From: DASYXZ01 sp035308965 | GTDB taxonomy: Bacteria > Acidobacteriota > Terriglobia > UBA7540 | DNA: 64,000 nucleotides | Assembly (NCBI GenBank): GCA_035308965.1 | Contig: DATGFN010000060.1 | Span: 124,001-188,000 of the forward strand | Reading direction: 5' to 3' | Part shown: piece by piece, positions 27,620 to 36,253 of the stretch | Layout of the letters: each line of letters opens with the position of its first letter | Position numbering within the stretch: position 1 is the stretch's first letter | Notes under the pieces: model-generated | The model's database searches: none | The model's input: only the letters and a program-made list of their open reading frames with translations | What the model was told of the DNA's origin: nothing | Translations under genes and position numbers: made by a program

Positions 27620-28471
27620 TTATGCACGTCCTGAGGACATTCCTCGTGAAAGTATCAACTTCGCGCTAATATTAACCAAGAGGACCAACCCAAGCAATAT
27701 AAAACCTGCCGCCCATGCCTGGCGGTGCCAATCGTCATAGGGTGAGAGAGCGTACCGCCAAATCACCACGGGCAGCGTGTCGGTGGGGTCGTTCCATCCG
27801 TGACTCCAAAACGGGTTGCCGAAACTGGTAAAAATAAGCGGGGCCGTCTCCCCGGCAACGCGCGCCAAGCTCAATAAAACTCCAGTGGCAATGCCTTTAT
27901 ACGCGGCCGGAATCACTACTGTCAGAACCGTTCTCCATTTACGCGCCCCCAATGCCATGGCGCCCTCGCGCAAAGACCCGGGTACGGCGCGCAAAAACTG
28001 TTCCGTGCTCCGAAGCACGATGGGCATCAGCATCACACCCAGGGCCAATCCTCCCGCCAAAGCCGAGAATTTCTTCATGGGAATAACCACCACGGTGTAG
28101 ATGAAAATGCCCATCACCACCGAAGGGACGCCGTTCAGCAGGTCCGCGGTGTACCTGACCAGAAACGAAAAGGTTTTCCCGCCATATTCAGCCAGATAAA
28201 CGCCGCCGATGAGTCCCACCGGCACGCCGGTGATGGCCGCCAGGAAAAGCAATTTCGCGCTGCCCACAATGGCATTGCCCATTCCTCCCCCGGTTTCTCC
28301 GACGGGCCTGGGCAGCCGGGTGAGAAAAGCCCAGTTCAAATTGCTGCCGCCATAGTAAACAAGATTACCAAGGATGAAAATCAAGACAAAGACTGCCGAC
28401 AGTGCGCATACACCCGTAAGGCTGAGCATGACCACATTCACGAATTTTCGCCAGGCGTAGCGGAAGCTCAT
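27620..28471 (-). CDS. pstA: phosphate ABC transporter permease PstA
   Basis: 283 residues with six predicted membrane segments. The EAA-type loop for PstB contact is REGAMALGARKWRTVLTVVIPAA. It forms the inner-membrane channel with PstC. Its ATG overlaps the pstC stop by 4 nt. Confidence 0.95.
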   Translation of the reverse strand: MSFRYAWRKFVNVVMLSLTGVCALSAVFVLIFILGNLVYYGGSNLNWAFLTRLPRPVGETGGGMGNAIVGSAKLLFLAAITGVPVGLIGGVYLAEYGGKTFSFLVRYTADLLNGVPSVVMGIFIYTVVVIPMKKFSALAGGLALGVMLMPIVLRSTEQFLRAVPGSLREGAMALGARKWRTVLTVVIPAAYKGIATGVLLSLARVAGETAPLIFTSFGNPFWSHGWNDPTDTLPVVIWRYALSPYDDWHRQAWAAGFILLGLVLLVNISAKLILSRGMSSGRA

Positions 28472-29463
28472 TCCTGCGATGTCCCCCGTCCCTGGGTGAC
28501 CAGGATCATGATGCGCGCCATGCCGTTCAGGATAATCGTGAGCAGGAAGAGCACCAGCCCCAGTTCGATCAGAGACTGGGTATAGAGGTCGCCGGTGGCT
28601 TCGGTGAATTCATTGGCGATCACCGCGGCGATGGTATAGCCGGGCATGAAGAGGGAGGTGCTGATTTTTACCACGTTTCCAATGACCATGGTGACGGCCA
28701 TGGTTTCACCGAGAGCCCTTGCCATGGATAGGAAGACAGAACCGAAGATTCCAATTCGCGCATAAGGCACAACCACTTTCCAGGTAGTCTCCCAACGCGT
28801 GGCGCCCAGCGCCAGCGCCGCCTCGCGCTGGTCAACCGGGACCGCCAGCAAGACTTCCCGGGAAACTGAAATGATAAAGGGGACGACCATGATGGACAGG
28901 ACCACGCCGGCGGTCAGTAAGTCGTAACCCGAAATGATAGGACCCTTAAATATAGGCAATGAGCCGAGTGTGGCCTTAAGAAAGGGCTCCACGTATTTCC
29001 GCATAATGGGAACCAACACAAAGACCCCAATCACGCCGAAGATCACGCTGGGGACCGCCGCCAGCAGTTCGATAATAAAAGTCAACGCATCGGAGATGCC
29101 CCGTGGAGCCAGTTCGGCTAGAAAAATCGCGGCTCCTACCCCTAATGGAACTGAAATCAGCAACGCGATTGCAGACGTCACGACCGTTCCATAAATGAAC
29201 GGCAATGCTCCAAAATTGTCAAAGACCGGATCCCATGTTTGGGTGGTGAAAAAATTCCAGCCGAATTTGTGCCGGGGAAGCGCCGTATTGTGGTAGAGCT
29301 CATAGACCAGGAGCACGGTGATGAGAAAAATACTGGCGGCAAAGACGAAAGTGAACATATGCGCTATTTCGTCCCCGCTTCGGAGGCGGCGCAGAAAAGA
29401 CCGCACCCGCCCCACAGGAGCGGGACGGGTGGGTATGCTTACTGTAGCGACGGAACTTGACAT
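28468..29463 (-). CDS. pstC: phosphate ABC transporter permease PstC
   Basis: 331 residues with a cytoplasmic N-terminal tail and six membrane segments. The EAA loop is REAALALGATRWETTWKVVVPYA. It pairs with PstA. Its start codon is one nt after the pstS stop, and its stop overlaps pstA, as in a tightly coupled operon. Confidence 0.95.
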   Translation of the reverse strand: MSSSVATVSIPTRPAPVGRVRSFLRRLRSGDEIAHMFTFVFAASIFLITVLLVYELYHNTALPRHKFGWNFFTTQTWDPVFDNFGALPFIYGTVVTSAIALLISVPLGVGAAIFLAELAPRGISDALTFIIELLAAVPSVIFGVIGVFVLVPIMRKYVEPFLKATLGSLPIFKGPIISGYDLLTAGVVLSIMVVPFIISVSREVLLAVPVDQREAALALGATRWETTWKVVVPYARIGIFGSVFLSMARALGETMAVTMVIGNVVKISTSLFMPGYTIAAVIANEFTEATGDLYTQSLIELGLVLFLLTIILNGMARIMILVTQGRGTSQE

Positions 29464-29464
29464 T

Positions 29465-30529
29465 TTATTGAATCAGAGAAATTGCCTTTAATTCCTTGGC
29501 CACGATGGGCTTGGGAAGTTCGGCATAGGCCAGGTTATTGCAGAATTTCTGGCCATCCGTCATCATCCAGTGCAGAAAATCCGTGATGACCTTTTTCTTT
29601 GCCGCGTTGTCGATTTTGGCCGGAACTAAAAGCCAGGTGAAGCTGGAAACCGGATAGGCTGTTTTTCCCGGGGCGTTGGTGATGGAAACTCGAAAGTCAG
29701 CCGGCATGTCCTTGGCTGCGCCAGCCGCCGCCGCCGTGACTGCATCGAGATCTGCTTTGATAAAGGCGCCGGAAGAGTTCTTAACCCGGCCATAGGGCAT
29801 ATTGTTTTGGACAGCGTAGATGAGTTCGATATAGCCGATGGAGTTGGGCGTCTGTTTGATCTGGCCGGTTACGCCCTCATTGCCTTTGCCACCCAGACCC
29901 ACGGGCCAATTCACGGAAGTACCCTTGCCCACTTTATTCTTCCACTCATCACTGGCCTTGGACAGGAAATCAGTCCAAATGTAAGTGGTGCCGCTACCGT
30001 CGGCGCGATGGACCACCACAATTTCATCGGCCGGCAATTTCGCTTTCGGGTTGGGGCCCGTCAATGCTGGATCATTCCATTTCGTAATCTTTCCCAGGTA
30101 AATTCCCGCCAATGCTTCGGGTGTGAAGTTCAATTCTGCACTCACGCCGGGAATATTGACCGTCGGAACGACGGCGCCGAGAACGGTGGGGAAGTGAAGA
30201 ATCTTGACCTTGGCCTGGGCCAACTGTTCGTCGGACATGGGGCCGTCTGAGGCGCCAAAATCAACCGTGCCGGCAAGCACTTGGCGGATTCCACCGCCTG
30301 AGCCTATGGACTGATAGTTGATTTCAATGTCGCCATGCATCTTATGGTATTCATCGAACCATTTCGAATAGATCGGAAAGGGGAAGGTGGCGCCGGCGGC
30401 GGTTATTTGCAGATTGTCGGGGGTCGGCGCCGGCGCCGTCAGGGAGGGCCTGGTGACTAAAATCAATCCAGCCCCCAAGACGAGCAGGCTCAATACATAG
30501 CCCGCATATGACTTAAATATCCTTTGCAT
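29465..30529 (-). CDS. pstS: periplasmic phosphate-binding protein PstS
   Basis: 354 residues; AGGAGG lies 9 nt before ATG 30529. The N-terminal hydrophobic segment (YVLSLLVLGAGLILV) is a signal sequence or anchor. The mature protein begins with the classic LQITAAGATFPFPIYSKW. SIGSGGGIRQVLAG and VDFGASDGPM bind phosphate, and RADGSGTTYIWTDFL follows. It captures phosphate in the periplasm for PstCAB. An 11-bp-repeat Pho box lies 44-71 nt upstream. Confidence 0.96.
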   Translation of the reverse strand: MQRIFKSYAGYVLSLLVLGAGLILVTRPSLTAPAPTPDNLQITAAGATFPFPIYSKWFDEYHKMHGDIEINYQSIGSGGGIRQVLAGTVDFGASDGPMSDEQLAQAKVKILHFPTVLGAVVPTVNIPGVSAELNFTPEALAGIYLGKITKWNDPALTGPNPKAKLPADEIVVVHRADGSGTTYIWTDFLSKASDEWKNKVGKGTSVNWPVGLGGKGNEGVTGQIKQTPNSIGYIELIYAVQNNMPYGRVKNSSGAFIKADLDAVTAAAAGAAKDMPADFRVSITNAPGKTAYPVSSFTWLLVPAKIDNAAKKKVITDFLHWMMTDGQKFCNNLAYAELPKPIVAKELKAISLIQ

Positions 30530-30572
30530 CGTGATTGCCTCCTGTCAGATAGGTCGATCTTGGGGTCGGAAT

Positions 30573-30600
30573 GTTACATCAAGGTTAAGAGAGCATTAAG
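30573..30600 (-). promoter_or_regulatory. Pho box upstream of pstS (three 11-bp-spaced repeats)
   Basis: On the - strand the sequence carries CTTAAT, CTTAAC and TGTAAC, each followed by 5 nt, so the repeats start exactly 11 bp apart (+ strand positions 30573, 30584, 30595). An 11-bp direct-repeat period is the hallmark of PhoB/PhoP operators. The repeats sit 44-71 nt before the pstS ATG and overlap the 3' end of the neighbouring receiver gene. Confidence 0.7.
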
Positions 30601-31057
30601 TCTTCTTAAACGAACTCTGGCTAGGTCCATTCCTTCCTTTCGCGCTTTCGGGTGGAAAGGACGGCAACTCCTTGCGCTGCCGAACGATATCATCCACGGC
30701 GCAGCGGAAAATGTGCCTGAGTTCCGGTGCAGTAAAGGAGTGCGTGATGAAATCGAACGCCTTCCGTTCCATTACATCAATGTACAGCGGAATATCCGCC
30801 ACAGGCGAAACCACGATCACGCTAATCGGACGTGAAGCCCGGGCAGCCAAGTCCACGACATCACTCCACGTACCATCGGGCAAGTCGGTTTCGGTAAGCA
30901 CCAGATGGGGAGGATTCGAGCAGGCTATCCTCTCGGTCGCTTCGGTGAAGCTCCGTGCCATTTCCGTTGCGATGAATTGGTCTTCCAGGGCGCGTTTCAG
31001 CGCCGTCCCCGGGACGTCGTAAGAGTGCAACAAAAGCGCTCGAATATCATCCGCCAT
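30596..31057 (-). CDS. atypical response-regulator receiver-domain protein
   Basis: 153 residues from ATG 31057, where GGGAGGGAAAGC gives a good ribosome binding site; an earlier in-frame start at 31126 is less likely. The protein has the CheY-like order of strands and helices (ALLLHSYD, LVLTETDLPDG, ISVIVVSP, AFDFITHSF). The acidic pair is lost (HSYD), the phospho-acceptor Asp is Glu (in LTETDLPDG), and the conserved Lys is His. It is therefore likely a pseudo-receiver, locked by Glu or used for protein contacts. It has no output domain. It lies just upstream of pstS, but a Pho link is only inference. Confidence 0.7.
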   Translation of the reverse strand: MADDIRALLLHSYDVPGTALKRALEDQFIATEMARSFTEATERIACSNPPHLVLTETDLPDGTWSDVVDLAARASRPISVIVVSPVADIPLYIDVMERKAFDFITHSFTAPELRHIFRCAVDDIVRQRKELPSFPPESAKGRNGPSQSSFKKT

Positions 31058-31135
31058 GCTTTCCCTCCCCAGGGGCGCTCCCGGTCCTGAGCCATAAATC
31101 TTCCGCACTTTCAAACCATTTGCCATTCCGCGCTG

Positions 31136-31345
31136 CTAAATCAGTTGTAGGCGGTAGGTTTTCTTGTCCACTTCAATCTTGACCTTTTCTTCACGGACCA
31201 GCCACCCCACGGCAAAGTCGAGGAAGGGAGCAGTCCCGTCCAGCTTTCTTTTCAATTGGGGCAGGCTCTGGGGGCCGTCAGTATTAAGCAAATGCCACAC
31301 TTGCCCTGCGGTTTCGCCGATTAACCCTTTGATTTCCATGACCAT
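31136..31345 (-). CDS. small winged-helix protein (DUF2582-like)
   Basis: 69 residues, preceded by AGGAGG. The pattern is a small winged helix: GETAGQVWHLLNTDGPQSLPQLKRKL, then a wing-like LVREEKVKIEVDKKTYRLQL. This matches the DUF2582 type of stand-alone wHTH proteins. It may bind nucleic acid; no partner is known. It is located in the - strand run leading toward pstS. Confidence 0.65.
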   Translation of the reverse strand: MVMEIKGLIGETAGQVWHLLNTDGPQSLPQLKRKLDGTAPFLDFAVGWLVREEKVKIEVDKKTYRLQLI

Positions 31346-31393
31346 TTTGCCTCCTGCCTAAGACTCAAAGTGCGCGGTGACTATGCCCGGCGG

Positions 31394-31648
31394 TTAGCTG
31401 GAAAGCCCGGCGGCCCGGTCACTCGATGCATGATTAGAGACCTCTACCTTGGGCATGCCCGGCTTGCTGACTGCCTTCGGCCTGGGGTCAATTGATCCTT
31501 TATTCTGTTGCATAAATGCCAGCCAAGAATCCTCCTGGCCGTCCTGCTCGCGGGGCCGAACCAGCAAGAAAACAAACACTCCAACCACGGCGAGCAGGAC
31601 CAGTCCCAATACGTCGGGGGCGAAAAACGCGCTCAAGAAACTATGCAT
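31394..31648 (-). CDS. small single-pass membrane protein, unknown
   Basis: 84 residues. Residues ~12-31 form one hydrophobic helix (DVLGLVLLAVVGVFVFLLVR), followed by a polar, Pro/Lys-rich cytoplasmic or periplasmic tail. No family recognised. It precedes the DUF2582-like gene on the same strand. Confidence 0.5.
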   Translation of the reverse strand: MHSFLSAFFAPDVLGLVLLAVVGVFVFLLVRPREQDGQEDSWLAFMQQNKGSIDPRPKAVSKPGMPKVEVSNHASSDRAAGLSS

Positions 31649-31809
31649 GCTGGCACATTAGCTCCCGATTGTTAATGCTCGATGAGAATTGGATGAAGTG
31701 TAGGTTAAGTTTTGGGCTTGGAGGGCCAGGGTCTCCTGGGTGTATCGCGTTGGACGAGATCGCCCCGGCTATTGCCCAGGATTAGAGATTGCCGGTCGAA
31801 TTGCGGACG

Positions 31810-32661
31810 CTACTTCTTTTTTTGTTTGGGCAAGGCCGGTTTCGGCTTTATGGCTGGTTTTTGTAATGAACTAAGTTTAATGACCGCGGCTGCCGCGGTA
31901 TATCGCACCAACATTTTCTTGTCATCCATCAAGGGGATAATAAAGTCCACCAGCAGAGGATTGCCGCGTTTGGCGAGGGCGTCGAGAGCGGCTGCGCGAA
32001 CAATCCAACTCTTGTCACTGGCTGCTTTGACCAATGCCTCGGCGCTCTTGGGGTCGGGGTCGTTGGCCAGAATCGAAGACGCGGCGGCGCGCACCGGGGA
32101 AACATCATCCTTGCGGAGGACCTGCACCGCGGAATATCCAAACCCTGCAAAGGGTATGAAACCGATGCCCTCTTCAAGGCCGAATTGGGCCATCTTCTTG
32201 CGATCGCGAAGGGTGTCCATCCCCTCTGAAATAAGGCCGCCGCTGCTCTTCCTCTCTCCGGTGAGCACGGCGTAATAGATTTCGTAAGCGTCGGCAGTGT
32301 CTTTGAGAGTCCAAAGCGAATGTGCGACGGCCAGGACAACGGAGGCGTCTTTGTCTGAAAGAACCCCTTTCAGGATTCCAATGCAATCGGTGCACCCCAT
32401 TACACCCAGGGCCGTGGCGCCGGCTTTTCTCACCCCAGGTATCTTGTCCTTCAGAGCGGCCTCGGCAAGCTGTTCAGCCTTCGGGTTGCCCGAAATGATC
32501 CCGAGCGTGCGTACCGCATCGGCTCGGTTATCGCCGCTCTTGTCGGCGACCCCGGCATCGAGAATTTTCCACGCGCGTTCAGCGGGAGTTTGAGCGAGTA
32601 TCGGCATGGCGCCTGCGAAGAGCGCCCATGCCAGAGGGAGAGACTTGAAGATTCTTGCCAT
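31810..32661 (-). CDS. secreted HEAT-repeat protein
   Basis: 283 residues from ATG 32661; longer in-frame starts run into the promoter region of the divergent padR gene. The signal peptide is SLPLAWALFAGAMPILAQ. The body consists of HEAT/PBS-lyase-like repeats of ~31 residues (VRKAGATALGVMG, VVLAVAHSLWTL, VRAAASSILAND, VRAAALDALAKRG, VRYTAAAAVIKL). The tail is Lys/Pro rich. HEAT repeats bind other proteins; its partner is unknown. It is divergent from padR-ADOP. Confidence 0.8.
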   Translation of the reverse strand: MARIFKSLPLAWALFAGAMPILAQTPAERAWKILDAGVADKSGDNRADAVRTLGIISGNPKAEQLAEAALKDKIPGVRKAGATALGVMGCTDCIGILKGVLSDKDASVVLAVAHSLWTLKDTADAYEIYYAVLTGERKSSGGLISEGMDTLRDRKKMAQFGLEEGIGFIPFAGFGYSAVQVLRKDDVSPVRAAASSILANDPDPKSAEALVKAASDKSWIVRAAALDALAKRGNPLLVDFIIPLMDDKKMLVRYTAAAAVIKLSSLQKPAIKPKPALPKQKKK

Positions 32662-32844
32662 CACGTTCCGCCTTTCTTCGGTGGCCTCACAAATCAGCCG
32701 TGGTCCGTCTGTGCTTGGGGTAGGAATAAAGGATGCGTAGCATATATTTTTTTTACCGTAAATCCAACCAAAACACCGGCAGGACTCCGCCCTGAAGATA
32801 CTGCTGCGGGGAAATCCCGTTTCCTCTCGCGCCGATTTTTTCAC

Positions 32845-32887
32845 TTGACATGCTATAACGTATAACGCTATATAGTGAGGCGCTATA
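32845..32887 (+). promoter_or_regulatory. padR promoter with three 15-bp-spaced GCTATA repeats
   Basis: -35 TTGACA at 32845-32850 and -10 TATATA at 32869-32874 are separated by 18 bp. GCTATA occurs at 32852, 32867 and 32882, exactly 15 bp apart, the middle copy covering the -10 and the last copy the likely start of transcription. A CTATATAG palindrome lies at 32868-32875. The arrangement fits an autoregulatory PadR operator. Confidence 0.6.
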
Positions 32888-32952
32888 CTGTGGGACGATG
32901 CTTTGGTCTCGAATCGGCGCCCCGGGTAATCGAGCAGGACGGAGGAAACTGG

Positions 32953-33321
32953 ATGAAAATGCGAGAACAACCGACAGAGCTTCCGCTACCCCTGACGCCG
33001 GCCATGTTCCACGTGCTGGCGGCGTTGGCGGACGGCGAAAAGCACGGCTACGCCATCCTCAAAGAGGTGGCCGAACAGACCGAGAACGAAGTGCGGCTTA
33101 GTGCCGGAACTCTGTATGGAATTATCAAGCGCCTGCTGACCGAAGGCATGATTTCCGAGTGCAGCGAGCGGCCCGCCCCCGAACTGGATGACTCGCGCCG
33201 GCGCTACTACCGGCTTACCGATTGGGGGCGGCAAGTGGCCAGAGCGGAAGCAGAGCGCATGGAAAAATTGATCGCCATGGCGCGCGTCAAAAAGTTGCTG
33301 AAGAGACTAAAACCCGCTTGA
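32953..33321 (+). CDS. PadR family transcriptional regulator
   Basis: 122 residues from ATG 32953, with GGAGG at 32941-32945. A PadR winged helix is clear: LPLTPAMFHVLAALADGEKHGYAIL, then LSAGTLYGIIKRLLTEGMI and RRRYYRLTDWGRQVA. The C-terminal helix mediates dimerisation. It is the acidobacterial PadR type that precedes ADOP permeases, and it likely represses its own promoter and the permease gene 33 nt downstream. Confidence 0.9.
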   Translation: MKMREQPTELPLPLTPAMFHVLAALADGEKHGYAILKEVAEQTENEVRLSAGTLYGIIKRLLTEGMISECSERPAPELDDSRRRYYRLTDWGRQVARAEAERMEKLIAMARVKKLLKRLKPA

Positions 33322-33354
33322 GGGATCTGAAACTGATACGGACAGGAGAAACTC

Positions 33355-36012
33355 ATGAAGCGGCAGAAGGGCTCACTCGCCGATCGTTCTTTTCGGACGC
33401 TGATGCGAATTCTCCCCTTTGACTTTCGGGTTGATTTCGATTCCGAGATGGAGCAGGTTTTCCGCCAGCAGCGGGCCGATGCGGAGCGACACGGCCACAT
33501 GGGGCTGCTGCGGCTGTGGTGGGAAACAATCCTTGGAATATTCGCCACCGCGCCGCGCGAGCACTGGGCCATGGTGCGTCAGGACGCTGTCTACGCGTTA
33601 AGGATGATGAGCCGAAACCTGGGTTACACCACCATCGCAGTGGTCACGCTAGCGCTCGGCATCGGGGCCAACACGGCCATCTTCAGCATCATCAACGCCA
33701 CCTTGTTGCAGCCGTTGCCTTACCGCCAGGGCAATCAGCTGGCGGTGATTCACCAGATGGCGACCAAGGCGGAGTCGGGCGAAATGAGTTTTTCGGTGCA
33801 GGAAATCAATGACTACCGCAACCAGAACCAGACTCTGAGCGGTTTGGTGGAATATCACAGCATGACATTTACCCTGCTGAGGCATGGTGACGCGCAACGC
33901 GTCGCGACCGGCGTGGTCTCCTGGAATTTCTTCGACTTGTTTGGCGTGCAGCCGGTTCTGGGCCGGTCCTTTGTGGCCTCGGACGAATTGCCCAACTCCC
34001 CTCCCGTTTTGATCCTCAGCTACGAATACTGGCAACGCGGCCAACACGGCGATCCGGATATTGTAGGTAAAACTTTTGAGATGAATGACAAGGTCCACAC
34101 CGTGATTGGCGTTTTGCCGCCGGTGCCGCAGTATCCCGATGAAAATGACGTTTATATGACCTCCGTCGCTTGCCCGTTCCGTTCATCGGAGCACATGATC
34201 ACTGATCGGGATATGCGCATGATGCACGTGTTTGGACGGCTCAAGCCCGGCGTGACGCAGGAACAATCGAGCGCCGACCTGGCGGTGATTGCCGCGCGGC
34301 TCGCCAAGCAATATCCCAAGTCATATCCGAAGAACGCGGGTTATACGGCGAACTCGACGCAGTTGCGGCATGATCTAACCAGCCAGGCGCGTCCCACCCT
34401 CTTTGTCCTCCTCGCCGCCGCGGTGTTTGTGCTTCTGATTGCCTGCGCCAACGTGGCCAACCTGATCCTTGCCCGGATGGCCCGGCGCGAGCGCGAACTG
34501 GTGGTCCGTTCAGCGATGGGTGCGGGAAAGAGCCGGCTGCTGCGCCAATTGCTCACCGAAAGCGCGTTGATGGGGCTGATTGCCGGAGTCCTCGGGCTAT
34601 TGATGGCCTCCGGCTGCATGAAACTTCTGGTGGCATTTGCAGCCCAGTTCACTCCGCGCGCGCGTGAGATCACCATGGATGGTTACGTGCTCCTTTTTGC
34701 CCTGATTGCCTCGGTGGGCACCAGCATTGTGTTCGGATCCGCTTCCGCGCTTTTCTCCCGCGAAGACCTTTCTTCCGGGCTGAAGGAAGGAACCTCCCAG
34801 GCCACCGTGGGCCGAACCCGGCAGCGAATGCGCAGCACGCTGATTGTGGCCCAAGTCGCTTTTTCCTTTGTACTGCTTACCGGCGCCGGACTGATGCTGA
34901 GAAGCTTGGCCAAACTTCAGCAAGTGGACGCCGGGTACATGTCTCAGCACGTTATCAACGTGTCCCTCTTCCTCAATTGGGCCAAATACAAAAAGCCGGA
35001 GCAATTTCTGAACTTCTCCCGGCGCTTGATCGAGAATTTGCATTCACAGCCAGGGGTCATCTCCGTGGCCACCTCCTCCAGTTTTCCCCTTGACCCGGAT
35101 GTGATCTCCTCTACCGGCAACACGTGGACTCGCCGCTTCACCGCCGAAGGCCAGATCCTGCCCGAAGGCGAATTGGCGCCGGTGGCGGCTATCCGAGTAG
35201 CCAGTTCGGATTACTTCAAGACATTGGGCATTCCGGTGTATGAGGGCAGATCATTTGCCGAAACGGACGATGACAAAGCGCTCCCGGTTGCCATCGTCAA
35301 CCTGTCGCTGGCCCGCCACCAGTGGAAGGACGATGATCCTGTCGGCAAGCGGATTACCTTTGACAAAGGCGAGCACTGGATCACCATCGCCGGCGTGGTG
35401 GGCGACGTCAAGGAATTTGGCCTGGATAAGGATGCCGGCGATGAACTGTATCTTCCCATGGCCCAGACTCCCGCTTTGGGCAGCTTGCTGGTGCGAACCG
35501 CGGGCGACCCTGTCAATTTGGCGAATACCATTCGCCGTGCCATTCAAGATCTTGATCCGGAAACCGCCGTCACCAACGTCGAGACTCTTGAGCAGGCGCG
35601 CAGCGATTCCCTGACCGCCCGCAAACTGACTGCCAATTTCCTGGGCCTGTTCGCGGCGCTGGCGCTCGTCATTGCGGTGGCTGGGATCGGCGGCATCCTG
35701 GCGCTTTCGGTGAGCCAGCGCGTGCACGAAATCGGCATCCGCGTGGCGCTGGGGGCGAGGCCGTGGAACGTGCTCAGGATGATCATCGGCCAGGGCATGA
35801 TGCTGGTAGCATTCGGACTGGGATTGGGATTGGCCGGGGCTTTCGGGCTGACCAGGCTGCTGAAAACTTTCCTTTTCGAAGTGACACCTACAGATCCGGT
35901 GACGTTCGGCGCCGTGGCCCTGGTGCTCGCCGGAGCGGCTTTTGTGGCGTGTTACGTGCCCGCCCGCCGCGCGGCGAGGATTGATCCGATCTCCGCCCTA
36001 CGATGCGAATGA
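33355..36012 (+). CDS. ADOP: acidobacterial duplicated orphan permease (MacB/FtsX-like)
   Basis: 885 residues; AGGAG precedes ATG. The N-terminal ~90 residues are a soluble cap (PadR-ADOP type). MacB_PCD and FtsX domains then appear twice: helix NLGYTTIAVVTLALGIGANTAIFSIIN, FtsX block LFVLLAAAVFVLLIACANVANLILARMARRERELVVRSAMG, a second PCD region (STLIVAQVAFSFVLLTGAG), and a terminal FtsX block ending VPARRAARIDPISALRCE. There is no ATPase gene beside it, as is usual for this family. Export of a peptide, toxin or lipid is likely; substrate unknown. Confidence 0.92.
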   Translation: MKRQKGSLADRSFRTLMRILPFDFRVDFDSEMEQVFRQQRADAERHGHMGLLRLWWETILGIFATAPREHWAMVRQDAVYALRMMSRNLGYTTIAVVTLALGIGANTAIFSIINATLLQPLPYRQGNQLAVIHQMATKAESGEMSFSVQEINDYRNQNQTLSGLVEYHSMTFTLLRHGDAQRVATGVVSWNFFDLFGVQPVLGRSFVASDELPNSPPVLILSYEYWQRGQHGDPDIVGKTFEMNDKVHTVIGVLPPVPQYPDENDVYMTSVACPFRSSEHMITDRDMRMMHVFGRLKPGVTQEQSSADLAVIAARLAKQYPKSYPKNAGYTANSTQLRHDLTSQARPTLFVLLAAAVFVLLIACANVANLILARMARRERELVVRSAMGAGKSRLLRQLLTESALMGLIAGVLGLLMASGCMKLLVAFAAQFTPRAREITMDGYVLLFALIASVGTSIVFGSASALFSREDLSSGLKEGTSQATVGRTRQRMRSTLIVAQVAFSFVLLTGAGLMLRSLAKLQQVDAGYMSQHVINVSLFLNWAKYKKPEQFLNFSRRLIENLHSQPGVISVATSSSFPLDPDVISSTGNTWTRRFTAEGQILPEGELAPVAAIRVASSDYFKTLGIPVYEGRSFAETDDDKALPVAIVNLSLARHQWKDDDPVGKRITFDKGEHWITIAGVVGDVKEFGLDKDAGDELYLPMAQTPALGSLLVRTAGDPVNLANTIRRAIQDLDPETAVTNVETLEQARSDSLTARKLTANFLGLFAALALVIAVAGIGGILALSVSQRVHEIGIRVALGARPWNVLRMIIGQGMMLVAFGLGLGLAGAFGLTRLLKTFLFEVTPTDPVTFGAVALVLAGAAFVACYVPARRAARIDPISALRCE

Positions 36013-36075
36013 TTTGAAGAACTGGTAATTGGGCGATTTGATGATTTTGTAATTGAGTGATTTGGTGATTGAAGG
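36011..36075. repeat. tandem TGATTTGGTGATTGA-type words (half element)
   Basis: Imperfect repeats of GATTTG, TGATTTTG and GTGATTTGGTGATTG begin at the ADOP stop codon. No complementary arm is found nearby, so it resembles one arm of the foldbacks seen elsewhere in the window. Confidence 0.5.
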
Positions 36076-36100
36076 AATGCCGCGTTATGGAATCTCGGCC

Positions 36101-36238
36101 GTAGGGGCGGGGCTCGCCCCGCCCTCTTATGTGCTAAGCACCGGGATGTGCCCAATGGGATACTTTACGCGGGCCTGGAACAACAAGGCCGGGGCAAGCT
36201 CGCTAAAGTGTAGTCCGCCTAGGCGACCCCGGCCCTAC
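36101..36238. mobile_element. 138-bp MITE-like element upstream of cytochrome P460 gene
   Basis: The left end GTAGGGGCGGGGCTCGCC (36101-36118) pairs with the right end GGCGACCCCGGCCCTAC (36222-36238) with few mismatches. Inside are further nested pairings (ACTTTA/TAAAGT, GGCCT/AGGCC) and a CGCCTAGGCG palindrome. No coding capacity. It ends 15 nt before the P460 ATG, immediately before its ribosome binding site. Confidence 0.6.
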
Positions 36239-36253
36239 AAAAGAGGGGGGGAC

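Noticed and set aside
36101..36240. Possible rho-independent terminator after the ADOP gene
   Set aside because: The paired ends are too far apart and there is no T run; a MITE-like element explains the symmetry better.
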